64,000 bases of DNA, taken from positions 24,350,501 to 24,414,500 of the forward strand of contig CM057476.1 of the NCBI GenBank assembly GCA_030035585.1, read 5' to 3'. Of the stretch, positions 22,381-34,307 are shown piece by piece (position 1 is the first letter of the stretch; every line of letters starts with the position of its first letter). Origin of the DNA: Dugong dugon (lineage: Eukaryota; Chordata; Mammalia; Sirenia; Dugongidae). The notes below the pieces were generated by a model. It did no database searches, was not told where the DNA came from, and worked only from the letters and a program-made list of their open reading frames with translations. The translations under genes and the position numbers were made by a program.

Positions 22381-24496
22381 GAAGGTCTAGCTATTTGCCA
22401 CCTACAACTGAATTTCTCATTTCTAAGGTCAGGAACACAGATTCAGAGGTGAAATGAAATCATGAAGCAGAAGTCCCAGGGAGTTAAATGTAATTTCCAA
22501 ATTCTGACACTTACCTTCTCCTAGAACCAAGAATTCTATGTGCTCATGCAACAGAGGGTTCTAAAGCCTGAAGATAAAATGCTGTCCCAAAAGCCACTTG
22601 CCAGCTGCATGGGTCTCCGGAGCCTAGAAGTAAACTGTGCACTTCCCTGCATGAGTGATGTCTGGCTGCTTTGTAAATACGAAACAAAGCAGCTTAATGA
22701 CAGTCAGGTGAGGTAATCTTTAGATGCCTTCTTAGTTCTAAAGTTTTGTGAATCTCTGTGGGCAACAGAACAACATGGCTGTGAATAAAATTCATATATG
22801 TATATAATAATAAAACCCCTGATAGTTACAATTTGGATAAAAATATTTAATTGAGGAATGCATTTATTTTTCTAAGAGAGCTCACAGGGTATATACTTAC
22901 TTTTTTATAAGCCAGAAGCCTATATCTTTCTGTTGTGCTGCTTCTTGGTTAGCTTTATTGTACTTGTATTGTAATTTTATTATTATATTTAAGAATTATA
23001 CAATTTATATGAGCTCTCCAGGTGCAAGCATTGTTGATTGATTTTCAGCTCAGTAATATTTATTGATCGACTGCAAGTGGAATTAGACTGTAAATGATTG
23101 AACAGTGAGAAACAGTGACAATTTAATACTAAACACAGATTTGGTCAGATACCTACTTATAAGGTCTGCTGATTTGGCAGAGAATGTTGGTCCACGGTAG
23201 AATAGGTCTATCTAGCTTTAGAGGCCTCGGGTTGGATCCTTAGGAAGATATTTTGGTTGGGGAGTGTAGTGGTGTCACTAGGGTTGGTATTACCCAGTGC
23301 AGAACTCCCTTGGCAGCATTGGCTTGTCCACTGCCACCGCCACCGCTGCAGACCCTGGGGTCGTTTTGGTTTCACCCCCTCTGATAGTGTCAGGGGGCAC
23401 AGTCCACAGCCCCTACACCTCTTAGTGATACCACTGTGGGAGTGATGACTGAAGACTGATGCTGGAGTCCACCTCTGCCCTGCCCAAAGCAGAGTTCAAT
23501 CCCTAGATTGGCTTTTGGGTCACTTTGTCCTTCCAGGATGACCTGGGGTTAGGTTGGATCCCCCTAGGTAACCACAAATTGTATACCCGTCCCTCTGTAG
23601 ATTGGTGTCAAGGACTTGGGATGCTGAGGTGGGGGAAGAAATACCACTTGATAGAGCTTTTGTTCTTTGTTAGATGATGTTTAGGTAATAATAAAAAACT
23701 AGTTATAATTATGTGACATAAAAGAGAATTCCAAAAGAGACCAGTGGTACTGGGTGATTAGAAATAGAGATAGATTAGAGACCTATAGTTTTCATTTATA
23801 GTATTCTTGATGGGATGATGGAGTGGCTACACTGTTATAAAAGTGTGATCGAAGATATCCTCACTTAGAATTATTTAATCTTTTAGCCAGTGTTTTGCAC
23901 CATTTACTTTTTTTTTTTGGCAAGGAAGAGTTAAGCGATACATGTCTCTAGAATTATTTTATTATACTCTTCTTAAAAACATGCCTCAGCATTAAAATGT
24001 CTTTAAGAATATTGCATTATATCATAAGAGTCTGACTATGGAAGGAATGCAACCATATTACAGTAAGTAAATTTTTCATGACTATAGCACATGGGTGTTA
24101 AATAAAAAATGACAGCTTCTTGGATTTGGTTGCAGTGTAAAATTGTGACTCAGAATACTAGATTCATAGACTGGGATTGGAAAGACAGCAGACAGGACAC
24201 TTAGCATAAGAGGCAGAAAATGTTTTGCATATTTATAAGAGAAAGACAAGTTCTTTGAGAACCTTGAGCATAGTTTTACATCATTTATTAATGGTAGAAC
24301 CACTTAGTTGAAATGAATTAAGTGTAGAGGCTTGTACTATTTCACCTTCATTCAGGTGGAGTATAGGGGTAAGATAGTGGTTATATGACTCTTTGGCTGT
24401 ATTTGTGCAGGGAACACTTACTTGGCAGTCCCAAATCACTGGACTGCACAGCCATAGAAGATTGTAACAACTGCCTGTGTTCTGTGTGAGTGTGTG
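22381..24496. other. No gene or confidently recognised repeat
   Basis: Single-copy-looking DNA. Bases 23160-23640 are GC-richer than their surroundings and contain a (CCACCG)-like patch, but I cannot assign a family. A (TG)n run lies at 24484-24503. Confidence 0.5.
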
Positions 24497-24721
24497 TGTG
24501 TGATCCATCTTTAAAAAATCACTTTATTGAAGTATAATTTACATACAGTAAAGAGTACCCATTTTAAGTGTATAGTTCAATGAATCTAACAAATGTATAA
24601 ATCTGTGTAATCAGTAGCATTGTCAGGATATAGAACATTGACCCTAAACAGTTCCCTTATGCCCCTTCCCCGTCAGTCCATGCCCACTCCTCCACCTGAG
24701 GCAACCACAGACCTGCTTTCT
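24497..24721 (-). mobile_element. Old L1 scaffold, 3' UTR piece
   Basis: Antisense L1M-type 3' UTR (ttattgaagtataatttaca ... cacctgaggcaaccacagac). First of the pieces of a large old L1 that continues at 28241, 30752, 31621, 32127 and perhaps 35681. Confidence 0.85.
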
Positions 24722-27700
24722 TTTTGAACATTTTATTGTTCCTTAGGTAGACAAATTAGTTTCCCATTCAGTAATTCATACACAGATTGTTCTGTGACAT
24801 TGGTTGCAATCCCTGCAATATGTCAGCACTGTCGCCATTTCCACTGTGGGTTTCCCATTTCCATTTGTCTGGTTTCCCTGCCCCTCCCTGCCTTCTTGTC
24901 TTTGCGTTTGGGCACGTGTTGCCCTTTTGGTCTCGTATAGTTGATAATTCTAAGGAGTATGTTCCTCGTGGATGTTATTGTTAATTTTACAGGATAGTCT
25001 ATTATATGGTTAAAAGGTGACCTATGGAAGTGGCTTCAGTTCCAAGTTGGAAGGGTGTCTTAGGGCAGTAGTCTCAGGGGTTCCTCCAGTCTCTATCAGA
25101 TCAGTATATTTGGACTTTTAAATTAATTGTTGTTATTGTTCTACATTTTTCTCCCTTTCTAACTGGGACCTTCAATTGTGTTCCTGGTCAGAGTGGTTGG
25201 TAGTGGTAGCTGGACACCATCTATTTCTTCTGGTCTCAGGCTAGAAGAGGCTGTGATTCATGTGGACCATTAGTCCTTTGAACTAATTGCTTCCTTGAGT
25301 CTTTGGTTATCTTCACTCTCCTTTGCTCTGGACAGGAAGAGACCAGTAGTTATATCTTAGATGGCTGCTCACAAGCTTTTAAGACCCCAGATTCTGCTTG
25401 CCAAACTAGGATGTAGAACATTATGAACCTGTTATGCCAGTTGACCTAGATGTCCCCTGAGACTATGGTCCTTAGCCTTCAAACCTGGTGACTCAGTCCC
25501 TCGAGGTGTTAGGTCATGTCTAAGAAGTTTCCATAATTGTACCCGCTATGTACTGTGTAATATATGTGAATATACATGTAGCACACACAAATATGTATGT
25601 AAAAATATCCACACCTGTACCTATACATGCGTATGGGTGTACTCCTATATGACCTCCTATACCTATTTAGCATATATATCAGCCTATGTATCCACTCACA
25701 AATTATTGTTTGTTAATACTGTTGTTGCAGGACTGTATATGTCATAGTATTTACCGTACTTGCCCTTTATTCTTGCACATCTCTCAGTGTCTTCCTTTGC
25801 CTTGATCATGTTGTGCTGACTTCCCCCATATCGTGTATTGCTATTCCCTTCATCAGAATTAACACATGTCTACTATCTAGTTAGTGATTCTGTCTTCCTC
25901 GTCCTCCCATCCCTGGTAGCTATCAAAGAATGTTTCTTTCTGTGTGTACACCTACTCTTGACTTTTTAAAATAGTGGTCTCATACAGTGTTTGCCGTTCT
26001 GTGATTGACTTATTTCACTCAACATAATGTCCTCCAGATTCATCTGTGTTGTGAGATGTTTCACAGATTCATCATTATTCTTTACTCTTGTGTAGTATTC
26101 CATTGTGTGTATGTACCATAGTTTGTTTATCCATTCGTCCATTGATGGGCACTAGGGTTGTTTTCATCTTTTTGCTATTGTGATAATGCTGCAATGAACA
26201 TAGGTGTGCATATGTCTATTGGTGTGACGGCTCTTATTTCTCTAGTATATATACGTAGGAGTAGGATTGCTGGATCATATGGTATTTCTCTTTCTAGCTT
26301 TTTAAGGAAGCACCATAACATTTTCCATAGTGGTTGTGCCATTTTACAATCCCACCAGCAGTGGATAAGAGTGCTAATCTCCCCACAATCTCATCAGCAT
26401 TTGTTGTTTTTTGTTTTTTTGATTAGTGCCATTATTGCCGGGTGAGATGGTATCTCATTGTAGTTTTGATTTGCATTTCTCTAATGGCTAATGATCCTGA
26501 GCATCTCTTCATGTGTTTTTTAGCCGTCTGAATGTCTTCTTTGGTGAAGTGTCTGTTCATATCCTTTGTCCGTTTTTTAATTGATTTGTTTGTCTTTTTG
26601 TAGTTGAGGTGTTGAAGTTTTCTATAAATTTTAGAGATTAGGCCCTTGTCAGATATGTCATTGCTGACAAATTTTTCCGAGTCTTTAGGTTCTCTTTTTA
26701 CTGTTCTGGCGAACTCTTTTGATGAGCATATGTATTTAATTTTTAGGAAGTTCCAGTTACCTAGTTTATCTTCTGCTATTTGTGCATTATTAATTATGTT
26801 TGATAGTCTATTTATGCCATATATTAGGGCTTCTAGCTTTGTCGCTATGTTTTTTTCCATGAACTTTATAGTTTTATGTTTAACATTTAGGTTTTTGATT
26901 TAATTTGAGTTAGTTTTTTGTATGATGTGAGGTATGGATCTTGTTTCATTTTTCTGCAAATGGATATCCAGTTTTGCTGGCACCGGTTGTTAAAGAGACT
27001 GTCTCTTCCCCATTTAACAGACTTTGACCCTTTGTCAAAGATCAGCTATCCGTAACTGGATGGATTTACTTCTGGGTTCTTAATTCTGTTCCATTGGTCT
27101 GTGTGTCTGTTGTTATACCAGTACCAGGCTGTTTTGACTACTGTGGCTATATAGTAGGTTCTGAGATTGGAAAAGTGGAAGTGTCCTACTTTGTTCTTCT
27201 TCAGTAATGCTTTAGCTATCCAGGACCTCATTCCTTTCCATATAAAATTGGAGATTCGTTTTTCTGTTTTGTTAAAGCATGTTGTTGGAATTTGGATTGG
27301 GATTGCATTATATCTATACATCACTTTGGGTAGTATTGACACTTTGACAATGTTAAGTCTTCCTGTCCATGAGCATGGTATTTTTTTCCATTTACGTAGG
27401 TCTCTTTTGTTTTCTTGCAATAGTGTTTTGTAGTTTTCTTTGTATAAGTCTTTTACATCCCTAGTTAGATTTATTGCTAAGTATTTTAACCTTTTGAGGG
27501 CTTTTGTAAATGGTATTGTTTTCCTAATTTCCTTTCTGGAGTTCTCTTTGTTAGTGTAAAGGAATACAACTGATTTTTGTATGTTGATCTGGTACCCTTC
27601 CACTTTTGTGAGCCCTTCTGTTAGTTCCAGTAATTTTTCTGTGGAGTCTCTGGAATTTTCTATGTATAAGATCACATCATTTGCAAATAGGGATAGCTTT

Positions 27701-28240
27701 ACCTCTTCTTTACCAATTTAGATGCCCTTTATTTCCCTTTCTTGCCGTATTGCTCTAGCTAGGACTTCTAATACAATCTTGAATAAGAGTAGTGATAAAG
27801 GGCATCCTTGTTTGGTTCCTGTTCTCAAGGGAGATGCTTTCAGTCTTTCTCTGTTTAGAGTAATGTTGGCTGTTGGTTTTGTATATATTCCCTTAATTAT
27901 GTTGAGGAGTTTCCCTTCTCTTCCTATTTTACTGAGTTTTTATCAGGAAAGGGTAGTGGATTTTATCAAATGCCCTTTCTGCATTGATTGAGATGACAAT
28001 GTGCTTCTTTTCCTTTGTTTTATTTATGTGGTGAATTACATTAATTGGTGTTCTGATGTAGAACCATCCTTGCAACCCTGGTATGAATCCCACTTGATCA
28101 TGATGTATTATTTTTTTGATATATTGTTGAATTCTGTTGGCTAGATTTTTGTTGAGAATGTTCGTGTCTATATTCATGAAGAAGGCTGGTTTGTAAATTT
28201 CTTCTTTAGTGGTGTCCTTGCCTGGCTTTGGTATTGTGAT
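24722..28240 (-). mobile_element. L1, 5'-truncated (3.5 kb), inserted in the old L1
   Basis: Minus-strand L1: 3' UTR from 24722 to about 25965, then the 3' two-thirds of ORF2 to 28240. The subfamily differs from the copies at 10942 and 38787: there is no duplicated 3' terminus and more sequence divergence, so it is older. I see no target-site duplication. The host L1 seems to lack a stretch (of the order of 150 bases by comparison with typical L1M sequence) at the insertion point, which suggests a deletion at integration. Confidence 0.9.
25966..28240 (-). pseudogene. L1 ORF2 fragment (RT and C-terminal region)
   Basis: Read on the minus strand, conserved L1 RT sequence is in order: [20 protein letters not shown] and [18 protein letters not shown] (28177 to 27929), then YIENSRDSTEKLLELTEG and [20 protein letters not shown] (27675 to 27046), then the late ORF2 region with [20 protein letters not shown] (26860 to 26432). 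The segments lie in different frames, separated by stops and frameshifts. The N-terminal endonuclease is missing because of 5' truncation. Confidence 0.9.
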
Positions 28241-29591
28241 TGTATCAGTAATTCATCCCCTTTTATTGCTGTGTAGTAGTCTGTTGAGTTATTACAGATA
28301 TAATAGAATTTATTTATTCATTCACTTGTTGATGAATATTTGGATTGGTTTCATTTTTTGGTATTATGATTAAAACTGCTATGAACATTCAAGTACAAGT
28401 CTTTGTTTATAAGTTTTCCTTTCTCTTGGGTAAATCCTAGATGTAGAATTGCTGTGTAGTCCACACGGTAAATGTATGTGTAACTTTATAAGAAGCTACC
28501 AAATTGCCAAAGTATTTGTACCATTTTATACTCCCATCAGCAGCATAGAGTTTCAGTTTCTTGATATCCTCGCCAGCACATGGTGTCAGTCTTTTTAATT
28601 TTATCCATTTGAATGGCTGTATAGAGTTTTTTTAAATTGTGGTTTTAATTTGCATTTCCCTGACTACTACTGATACTGGGTGTCTTTTCATGTACTTATT
28701 GGCCATTAGTATATTTTCTTTTGTAAAGTATCTCTTCAATTTTTAGTGGGTTATTTATATTCTTATTATTGCTTTCTAAGAGTTCTTAATATTTTCTGGA
28801 TGTCTGTCTGCCTGTCTGTCTATCTGTTTGTCTTCCCTGTCTGAAGTTTACTTTTTCATTTCAATGGTCTTTCAAAAAGAAGTTTTAAAATTTTCATGAA
28901 GTCCAGTTTATCATTTTTTTCTTTCATGGATCATGCTTTTTTTTTTTGGTTTGTTTTTCTTCTAGAAGGATCATAGTTTTCACTTTTATATTTAAGTGTG
29001 TGACCTACTTCAAGTTAATTTGGTGTATGGTACAAGGTGAGGTTGAGGTTCATTTTTTTTTTTTTTTTTTTGACATGGATATCATGTTTTTTCACATGGA
29101 TAGCTTTGTCAAAAGTCAATTGACCATATATATAGGGTGTATTTCTAGATTCTATTCTCTCTGTTCTAGTCTACTGATTTATTAATATATCTCTCCTTAT
29201 GCAGATACCACACTATCTTGATTACTTTACCTGTATAGTAAATTTTAAATCAGGTAGTATAAGTCCTCTAGCTTTGTTTTTCTATTTCATAATTACCTGG
29301 CTAGTTGAGATTCTTTGCATTTCTATACAATTTTAGAATCAGCTTACCAATTTATACAAAAAAGCTTCTTGGAATTTGATTGGGATTACATAGAGTCTGT
29401 GGATCAATTTGGGTAGAATTGACATTTTAACAATCTTGAGTCTTTTAATCCATAACATGGCATAACTCTCTATTTATTTAGATCTTCTTTAATCTCTCAG
29501 CAGTCTTTAGTAGTTTTAAATATAGGCCTTGCACATATTTTTGTCAGATTTATCTCTAAGTTAATTTCATGTTTTTTGGATGACATAATAA
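28241..29591 (-). mobile_element. Old L1 scaffold, ORF2 piece
   Basis: Antisense L1M ORF2 sequence resumes with attgctgtgtagtagtctg and runs to ttaatttcatgttttttgga. Frames are badly broken. A (TCTG)n-like patch lies at 28799-28832 and a poly-T run at 29054-29070. Confidence 0.88.
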
Positions 29592-29604
29592 CAAATGATA
29601 CTTA

Positions 29605-30236
29605 AAAATTTTTTTTTTCAAATTGTGCTTTAGGTGAAAATTTACAGAGCAAATTAGTTTTCCATTTGATAGTTTGTACTTAAAGTGTTCATAACATTGG
29701 TTGCATTCCCTGCAATGTGTCAGCACTCTGGTCATTTCCACCTTGGGTTCCTTGTTTCCTTTTGTCTGGATCTTCTACCCCTTCCTGCCTTCTCATCTTT
29801 GCTTTTGGGCAAATATTGCCCTTTCGATCTCATATAATTGGTTGTTCTAAGGAGCAGGTTCCTCTTGGGTGTTATGTTTATATTATGGGCCTGCCTATTG
29901 TTTGGCTGAAAGGTGGTCTCCGGGAGTGGCTTCATTTCCAGGTAAGAAGGGTATTTTGTGGCCCTAGTCTTGGGGTTTCCTGCAATCTCTGTCAGACTAG
30001 TAAGTCTGGTCTTTTTTGTGAATTTGATTTTTTTGTTCTACATTTTTCTCCCACTCTGTCTGGGACCCTCTGTTGTGATCCCAGTCAGACTGGTTGGTAG
30101 TGGTAGCTAGGCACTGTCTAGTTCTTGTTTTGGGGTCGTGTAGGCTGTCCCTTATGTGGTTCATTAGTCCTTTGGACTGATCGCTCCCTTGAGTCTTTGG
30201 TTTTCTTCACTCTTCTTTGCTGTGGACAGGAAGAGA
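29605..30236 (-). mobile_element. L1, 5'-truncated, 3' UTR only
   Basis: Antisense L1 3' UTR starting with a T-run (the poly(A)) and tttaggtgaaaatttacaga, ending abruptly at aggaagagacc. The host target word is present on both sides: caaatgatactta at 29592-29604 and caatgatactg at 30238-30248. Confidence 0.88.
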
Positions 30237-30256
30237 CCAATGATACTGTTTTTTAA

Positions 30257-30750
30257 CATCTGCCTCGTTTGCCATGAGACCAGAATTGGATAGTGCTTGG
30301 CTACCATTACTGAAAATTTTGATCGAAGATTCCATAGAAGAATCCTAATCAAAAGGGGGGAAATGTAGAACAGAATTTAAAATTCTTATGGACTCTATAG
30401 ACTTTCTGGAGCCACGGAGGGTGGATTAACCCCTGAAACTATTGACCTGAGATAATCTCTAAACCTTGGACTAAAAATAGGCCCTGAAGTTATCTTAAAA
30501 CCAAACAATAGATTAGCTTAATTAGTGAAAAAGGTCTGTCTTGAGCATTATGTTGTTTTAAGAATTATCTATATGGGATCAAGTTGACGGCAGCAGCTGG
30601 ACAGATTGGGTAGGAACCTTAGGGAGCAGTGAGTTTATGTTAATGAGGGAGCAACAACTCAGAAAAGGAGAGTGATAATGGTTACACAACTCATAGAATG
30701 TAATCAGTGTCACTAAATTGTACACGTAGAAATTGTTGGAAGAAAAAAAG
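30257..30750 (+). mobile_element. L1 3' end on the opposite strand
   Basis: Plus-strand L1-type 3' UTR of an older subfamily: the section near 30291-30380 is homologous to the complement of the young 3' UTR (gtgcttggctaccattactg, ggaaatgtagaacagaat). It ends with tgtcactaaattgtacacgt and an A-rich stretch. It is flanked by a second pair of the same host target word (30238-30252 and 30752-30766). A similar 3' end occurs at 59775-60005. Confidence 0.8.
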
Positions 30751-30751
30751 A

Positions 30752-31177
30752 GATGATATTGTTTTTCAATTTCTAATTGTCTATTGCGAGTATAAGAAAC
30801 ATAATTGGATTTTTGTATTTTGACTTTGTATCCTGTAACCTTGCTAAATTTACTTATTAGTTATATTAGTGCTTTTTTGTTTGCTAATTCTTAGGATTTT
30901 TTGCCTTTTTGCACTGGCCAGAGTCTCTAATAGAATGTGAAGACAAGTGGTGAGAATGGACATCCTCTCCTTGTTCCTGACTCTAGGGTGAAAACATCCA
31001 ATCTTTCACCATTAAGTACAATGCTAACTGTAGTTTTTCTCATAGAAGCCCTACATCAGGTTGAGAAAGTACGCTTCTTTTTTTTTTTTTTAAATTATGA
31101 ATAGATCTTGAATGTTTTCAAATACTTTTTTTTATATCTATTGAATTAATCACACAATTTTTTCTTTTTTAGTCTGC
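30752..31177 (-). mobile_element. Old L1 scaffold, ORF2 piece
   Basis: Continues the antisense ORF2 after the double insertion (gatattgtttttcaatttct ... ctcttatctttcaccattaag-like sequence). No open frame. Confidence 0.85.
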
Positions 31178-31247
31178 GAATATAGGGTCGGTATCAATCA
31201 GAACCAACTCGATGGCAGAGGGTTTGGTTTTTTTTGTTTGTTTGTTT
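31178..31247 (+). repeat. AfroSINE 3'-end fragment
   Basis: Only the tail of an AfroSINE (accaactcgatggcagaggg then tttggtttttttt) is present. Confidence 0.7.
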
Positions 31248-31260
31248 AATGTGGATTACA

Positions 31261-31608
31261 AGGGGGTAGTGATAGTTCAGTGGTAGAGTTCTTGTCTTCT
31301 GTGTGAGAGACCTGGGTTGATTCCTGGCCAATGCACCTCATACACAGCCATCACCCAACTGTCATTGAAGGCTTGCATATTACTGTGATGCTGAACAGGT
31401 TTCAGTGGAGATTCCAGACTAAGGTAGACTAGGAAGAAAGACCTGGTGATCTGCTTCTGAAAATCAGTCAGTGAAAACGCTATGGATCACAGTGGTCCTG
31501 TTGACAACAGATCATGGGGATGGTACAGGACTGGGCAGTGGTTCATTCCATTGTGCATGGGGTTACCATGAGTTGGGGGCTGAGAGAACAACAGCTAACA
31601 ACAACAAC
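31261..31608 (+). repeat. Full-length tRNA-headed SINE with RTE tail
   Basis: Complete 348-base element flanked by a 12-base target-site duplication, aatgtggattac (31248-31259) and aatgtggataac (31609-31620). The head has a pol III A box (tagttcagtgg, 31273-31283) and B box (ggttgattcc, 31315-31324) as in tRNA genes. The body is shared with 830-1047 and 9772-10165. The tail, gttaccatgagttgggggc followed by ctaacaacaacaac, is the RTE 3' end, indicating mobilisation by RTE (inference). It is a SINE, not a tRNA gene, because the second half of the cloverleaf is absent. Confidence 0.88.
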
Positions 31609-31620
31609 AATGTGGATAAC

Positions 31621-31933
31621 ATTGATTTTTAAATGTTAAACCAATTACATGGAATTTATTCTAGGAATGCAAGGTTTATTTAGCATTTGAAAATCAATTG
31701 ATCATGGTATCGTATTCTTTTTTCTATGTTGTTGGATTTGATTTGCTAATATTTTAATTAGAATTTTTCCATTTATGTTCATGAGGGACATTGGTCTGTA
31801 GTTTTCTTGTAATGTCTGTCTGCATCCAGTATTGGTGGAATGTTGACCTTATAAAAGTTAGAAGTGTTTCCTCATTTTATCTTTTCTGAAAAAGTCTGTG
31901 TAGGATTGATACTATTTCTTCTTTAAATATTTG
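31621..31933 (-). mobile_element. Old L1 scaffold, ORF2 piece
   Basis: Antisense ORF2 between the RTE-tailed SINE and the next AfroSINE. It ends in the target site tttaaatatttg (31922-31933). Confidence 0.85.
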
Positions 31934-32114
31934 ATAAACCCTCTGCTATCAAGTTGATTACAACTCTTAGTGACCCCATAGAGTTTTCAAGGCTGTAAAT
32001 CTCTATAGAGGCAGACTGCCACATCTTTCTCCAGCGGAGTTGCTGGTGGTTTCGAACCACTGACCTTTTCGGTTAGCAGTTCATCACTTTAACCACTGTG
32101 CCACTAGGGCTCCA
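31934..32114 (-). repeat. AfroSINE
   Basis: Minus-strand copy with a perfect 12-base target-site duplication, tttaaatatttg, at 31922-31933 and 32115-32126. It is inserted in old L1 ORF2. Confidence 0.94.
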
Positions 32115-33062
32115 TTTAAATATTTGGTAGAATGTATTATTGAAACTGTTTAGACCTGGAGTTTTCTTTGTGTGAAGGTTTTAATTGCAAATTCAATTGT
32201 TTCAATAGATAGGCACTTTGAACTTTCTTTTTGAATCAGTTTTGGTAATGTTGTCTATGAAGGAATTTATTCATTTTATTGGCATAATGTTGTTCATAGA
32301 TAGTTTTCCCTTATTATCCTTTAATGCCTGTGAGATATGTAGTAATGTCTCCTTTGCCATTCCTGATATTGGTAATTTATGCCTTGTCTCTCTCTGTGTT
32401 GATGAGTCTAGGTAGCATGTTATAAATTTTATTGATCTTTTTCCAAAGAACAGCTTTTGTTTAATTGATTTTTTTCTATATGTTTTGCCTATTTTAAATT
32501 ATATTGATTTTTGCTTACACTTTTCGTATTCCTTCCTTATACTTACTTTCGGTTTACTTTGCTCTTACTTGTCTGTCACTGATTTTGGATCTGGCTTCTT
32601 TACTATAAGCATTTGAAGGTGTGAATGCCCCTCTAACCACTGTTTTAGGTTCATTCTACAAATTTTGTTATGTTGTGTTTTAATTTTCAACCAGTTTAAA
32701 AATATTTTCTGTTGTACCTTGTGTTGATACCTTGACCCAGGGTTTATTTAGGTATGTTTTAAAGTTCTCAAGTTTTTCAGGATTTCCCCAATAAGTTATT
32801 GATATCTAATTGAATTTTATTTTAGTCACAGAACATAATGTATGGGATTTTTATCCTTTTAAATTTATTGAGACTTGTTTTATGTTACAGCCTATGGTCT
32901 ATATTGATGAATGTTCCATGTATAGTTGAAAAGAATGTATATTCTGTTGTTGTGGAGTAGAGTAGTCTATAAAATCAGTTGGGTCCAGCTGGTTGGTAGT
33001 GATGTTCACATCTTCCATAGCTTATTGATTTTTGGTGTACTTGTTCTATCATGTTTTATAAT
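32115..33062 (-). mobile_element. Old L1 scaffold, ORF2 endonuclease-side piece
   Basis: Antisense ORF2 toward its 5' end (cctggagttttctttgtgtg, caaagaacagcttttgttta, ctggttggtagtgatgttca). It is interrupted by the RTE at 33063. Confidence 0.85.
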
Positions 33063-33973
33063 GAGTTGTTGTTGTTATTAAGTGCCATCAAGTTGGTTCT
33101 GACTTATAGCGACCCTGTGTACAACAGAAAGAAACATTGCTCAGTCCTGTGCCATCCTCACAGTTGTTACTCTTGAGCCTGTTGTTGCAGCCACTGTGTC
33201 AATCCATCTTGTCGAGGGTCTTCCTCTTTTTCATTGACCCTCTACTTTACCAAGCATGATGTCCTTCTCCAGGGACTGATCCCTCCGGATAACATGTCCA
33301 AAGTGTGTGAGATGAAGTCTCGCTGTCCTCGCTTCTAAGGAGCACTCTGGCTGTACTTCTTCCCAGACAGATCATTCTTCTGGCAGTCCATGGTATATTC
33401 AGTATTCTTCACCAACACTGTAATTCAAAGGCATCAATTCTTCTTCGTTCTTCCTTATTTATTGTCTGGCTTTCACGTGCATATGAGGCAGTTGAAAACA
33501 CCATGGCTTGGGTCAGGCACACCTTACTCCCCAAAGTGACATCTTTGCTTTTTAACACTTTAAAGAGTTCTTTTGCAGCAGATCGACCCAATGCAATGTG
33601 TCTTTTGATTTCTTGACTGCTGCTTCCCTGGGTGTTGATTGTGAATCCAAGTAAAATGAAATCCTTTACAACTTCAATATTCTCTCCATTTTTCATGATG
33701 TTGCTTATTGGTCCAGTTGTGAGGATTTTTGTTTTCTTTATGTTGAAGTGTAATCCATACTGAAGGCTGTGGTCTTTGATCTTCACCAGTAAGTGCTTCA
33801 AGTCTTCTTCACTTTCAGCAAGCAAGGTTGTGTCATCTGCATAACGCAGGTTGTTAGTGAGCCTTCCTCCAGTGCTGATGCTGCATTCTTCTTCATCTAG
33901 TCCAGCTTCTCAGGTTATTTGCTCAGCATACAGATTGAAAAGTATGGTGAAACGATACAACTCTGATGCACAC
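33063..33973 (-). mobile_element. RTE LINE, 3' part of a 2.3-kb copy
   Basis: Minus-strand RTE starting with its short-repeat tail (ttgttgttgttattaagtgc). The 138-codon piece at 33409-33825 reads [20 protein letters not shown] and [20 protein letters not shown], the RT thumb region after the YADD box. The copy continues at 34308 after a LINE 3' UTR insertion. Confidence 0.93.
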
Positions 33974-34307
33974 TTTTTTTTTATTGTTGTAGTTTAGATG
34001 AAGTTTACATTTCAAGTTAGTCTCCCATACAAAAATGTATACATACATTGTTATGTGACCCTAATTGCTCTCCCCATACTGTGACAGCACACTCCTCCTT
34101 CCTCCACCCCTGATTGCCCATGTCCATTCAACCAGCTCCTAACCCTCTCTGCCTTCCCGTCTCACCTCCAGACAGAAGCTGCCTGTTTAGTCTCTTGTAT
34201 CTACTTGAGCTAAGAGGGACATTCCTCACGAGTATCCCTTTATATCCTACAGTCCGGTCCAATCCCTGTCTGAAGAGTTGACCTCGGAAATTGTTTTAGT
34301 TCTGGGA
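33974..34307 (-). mobile_element. L1-like 3' UTR insertion inside the RTE
   Basis: 334 bases beginning with a T-run (poly(A) of an antisense insertion). They are flanked by a 9-base target-site duplication, gatgcacac, at 33965-33973 and 34308-34316. The sequence resembles the young L1 3' UTR only in parts (tttagatgaagtttaca, catacattgttatgtgac), so it is a divergent subfamily or a related LINE. Confidence 0.8.

Noticed and set aside
23257..23445. Small GC-rich patch with a 62-codon frame that could be an exon or retrocopy.
   Set aside because: No protein similarity recognised and no clear splice sites or poly(A) tail. I could not decide its origin.
29605..30750. Twin-primed (5'-inverted) single L1 insertion.
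   Set aside because: Both halves contain the same 3' UTR region but from different subfamilies, and there are three copies of the target word instead of two.
31261..31335. Possible tRNA gene, because A and B boxes are present.
   Set aside because: The 3' half of a cloverleaf is missing, and the sequence continues into a SINE body flanked by a target-site duplication.
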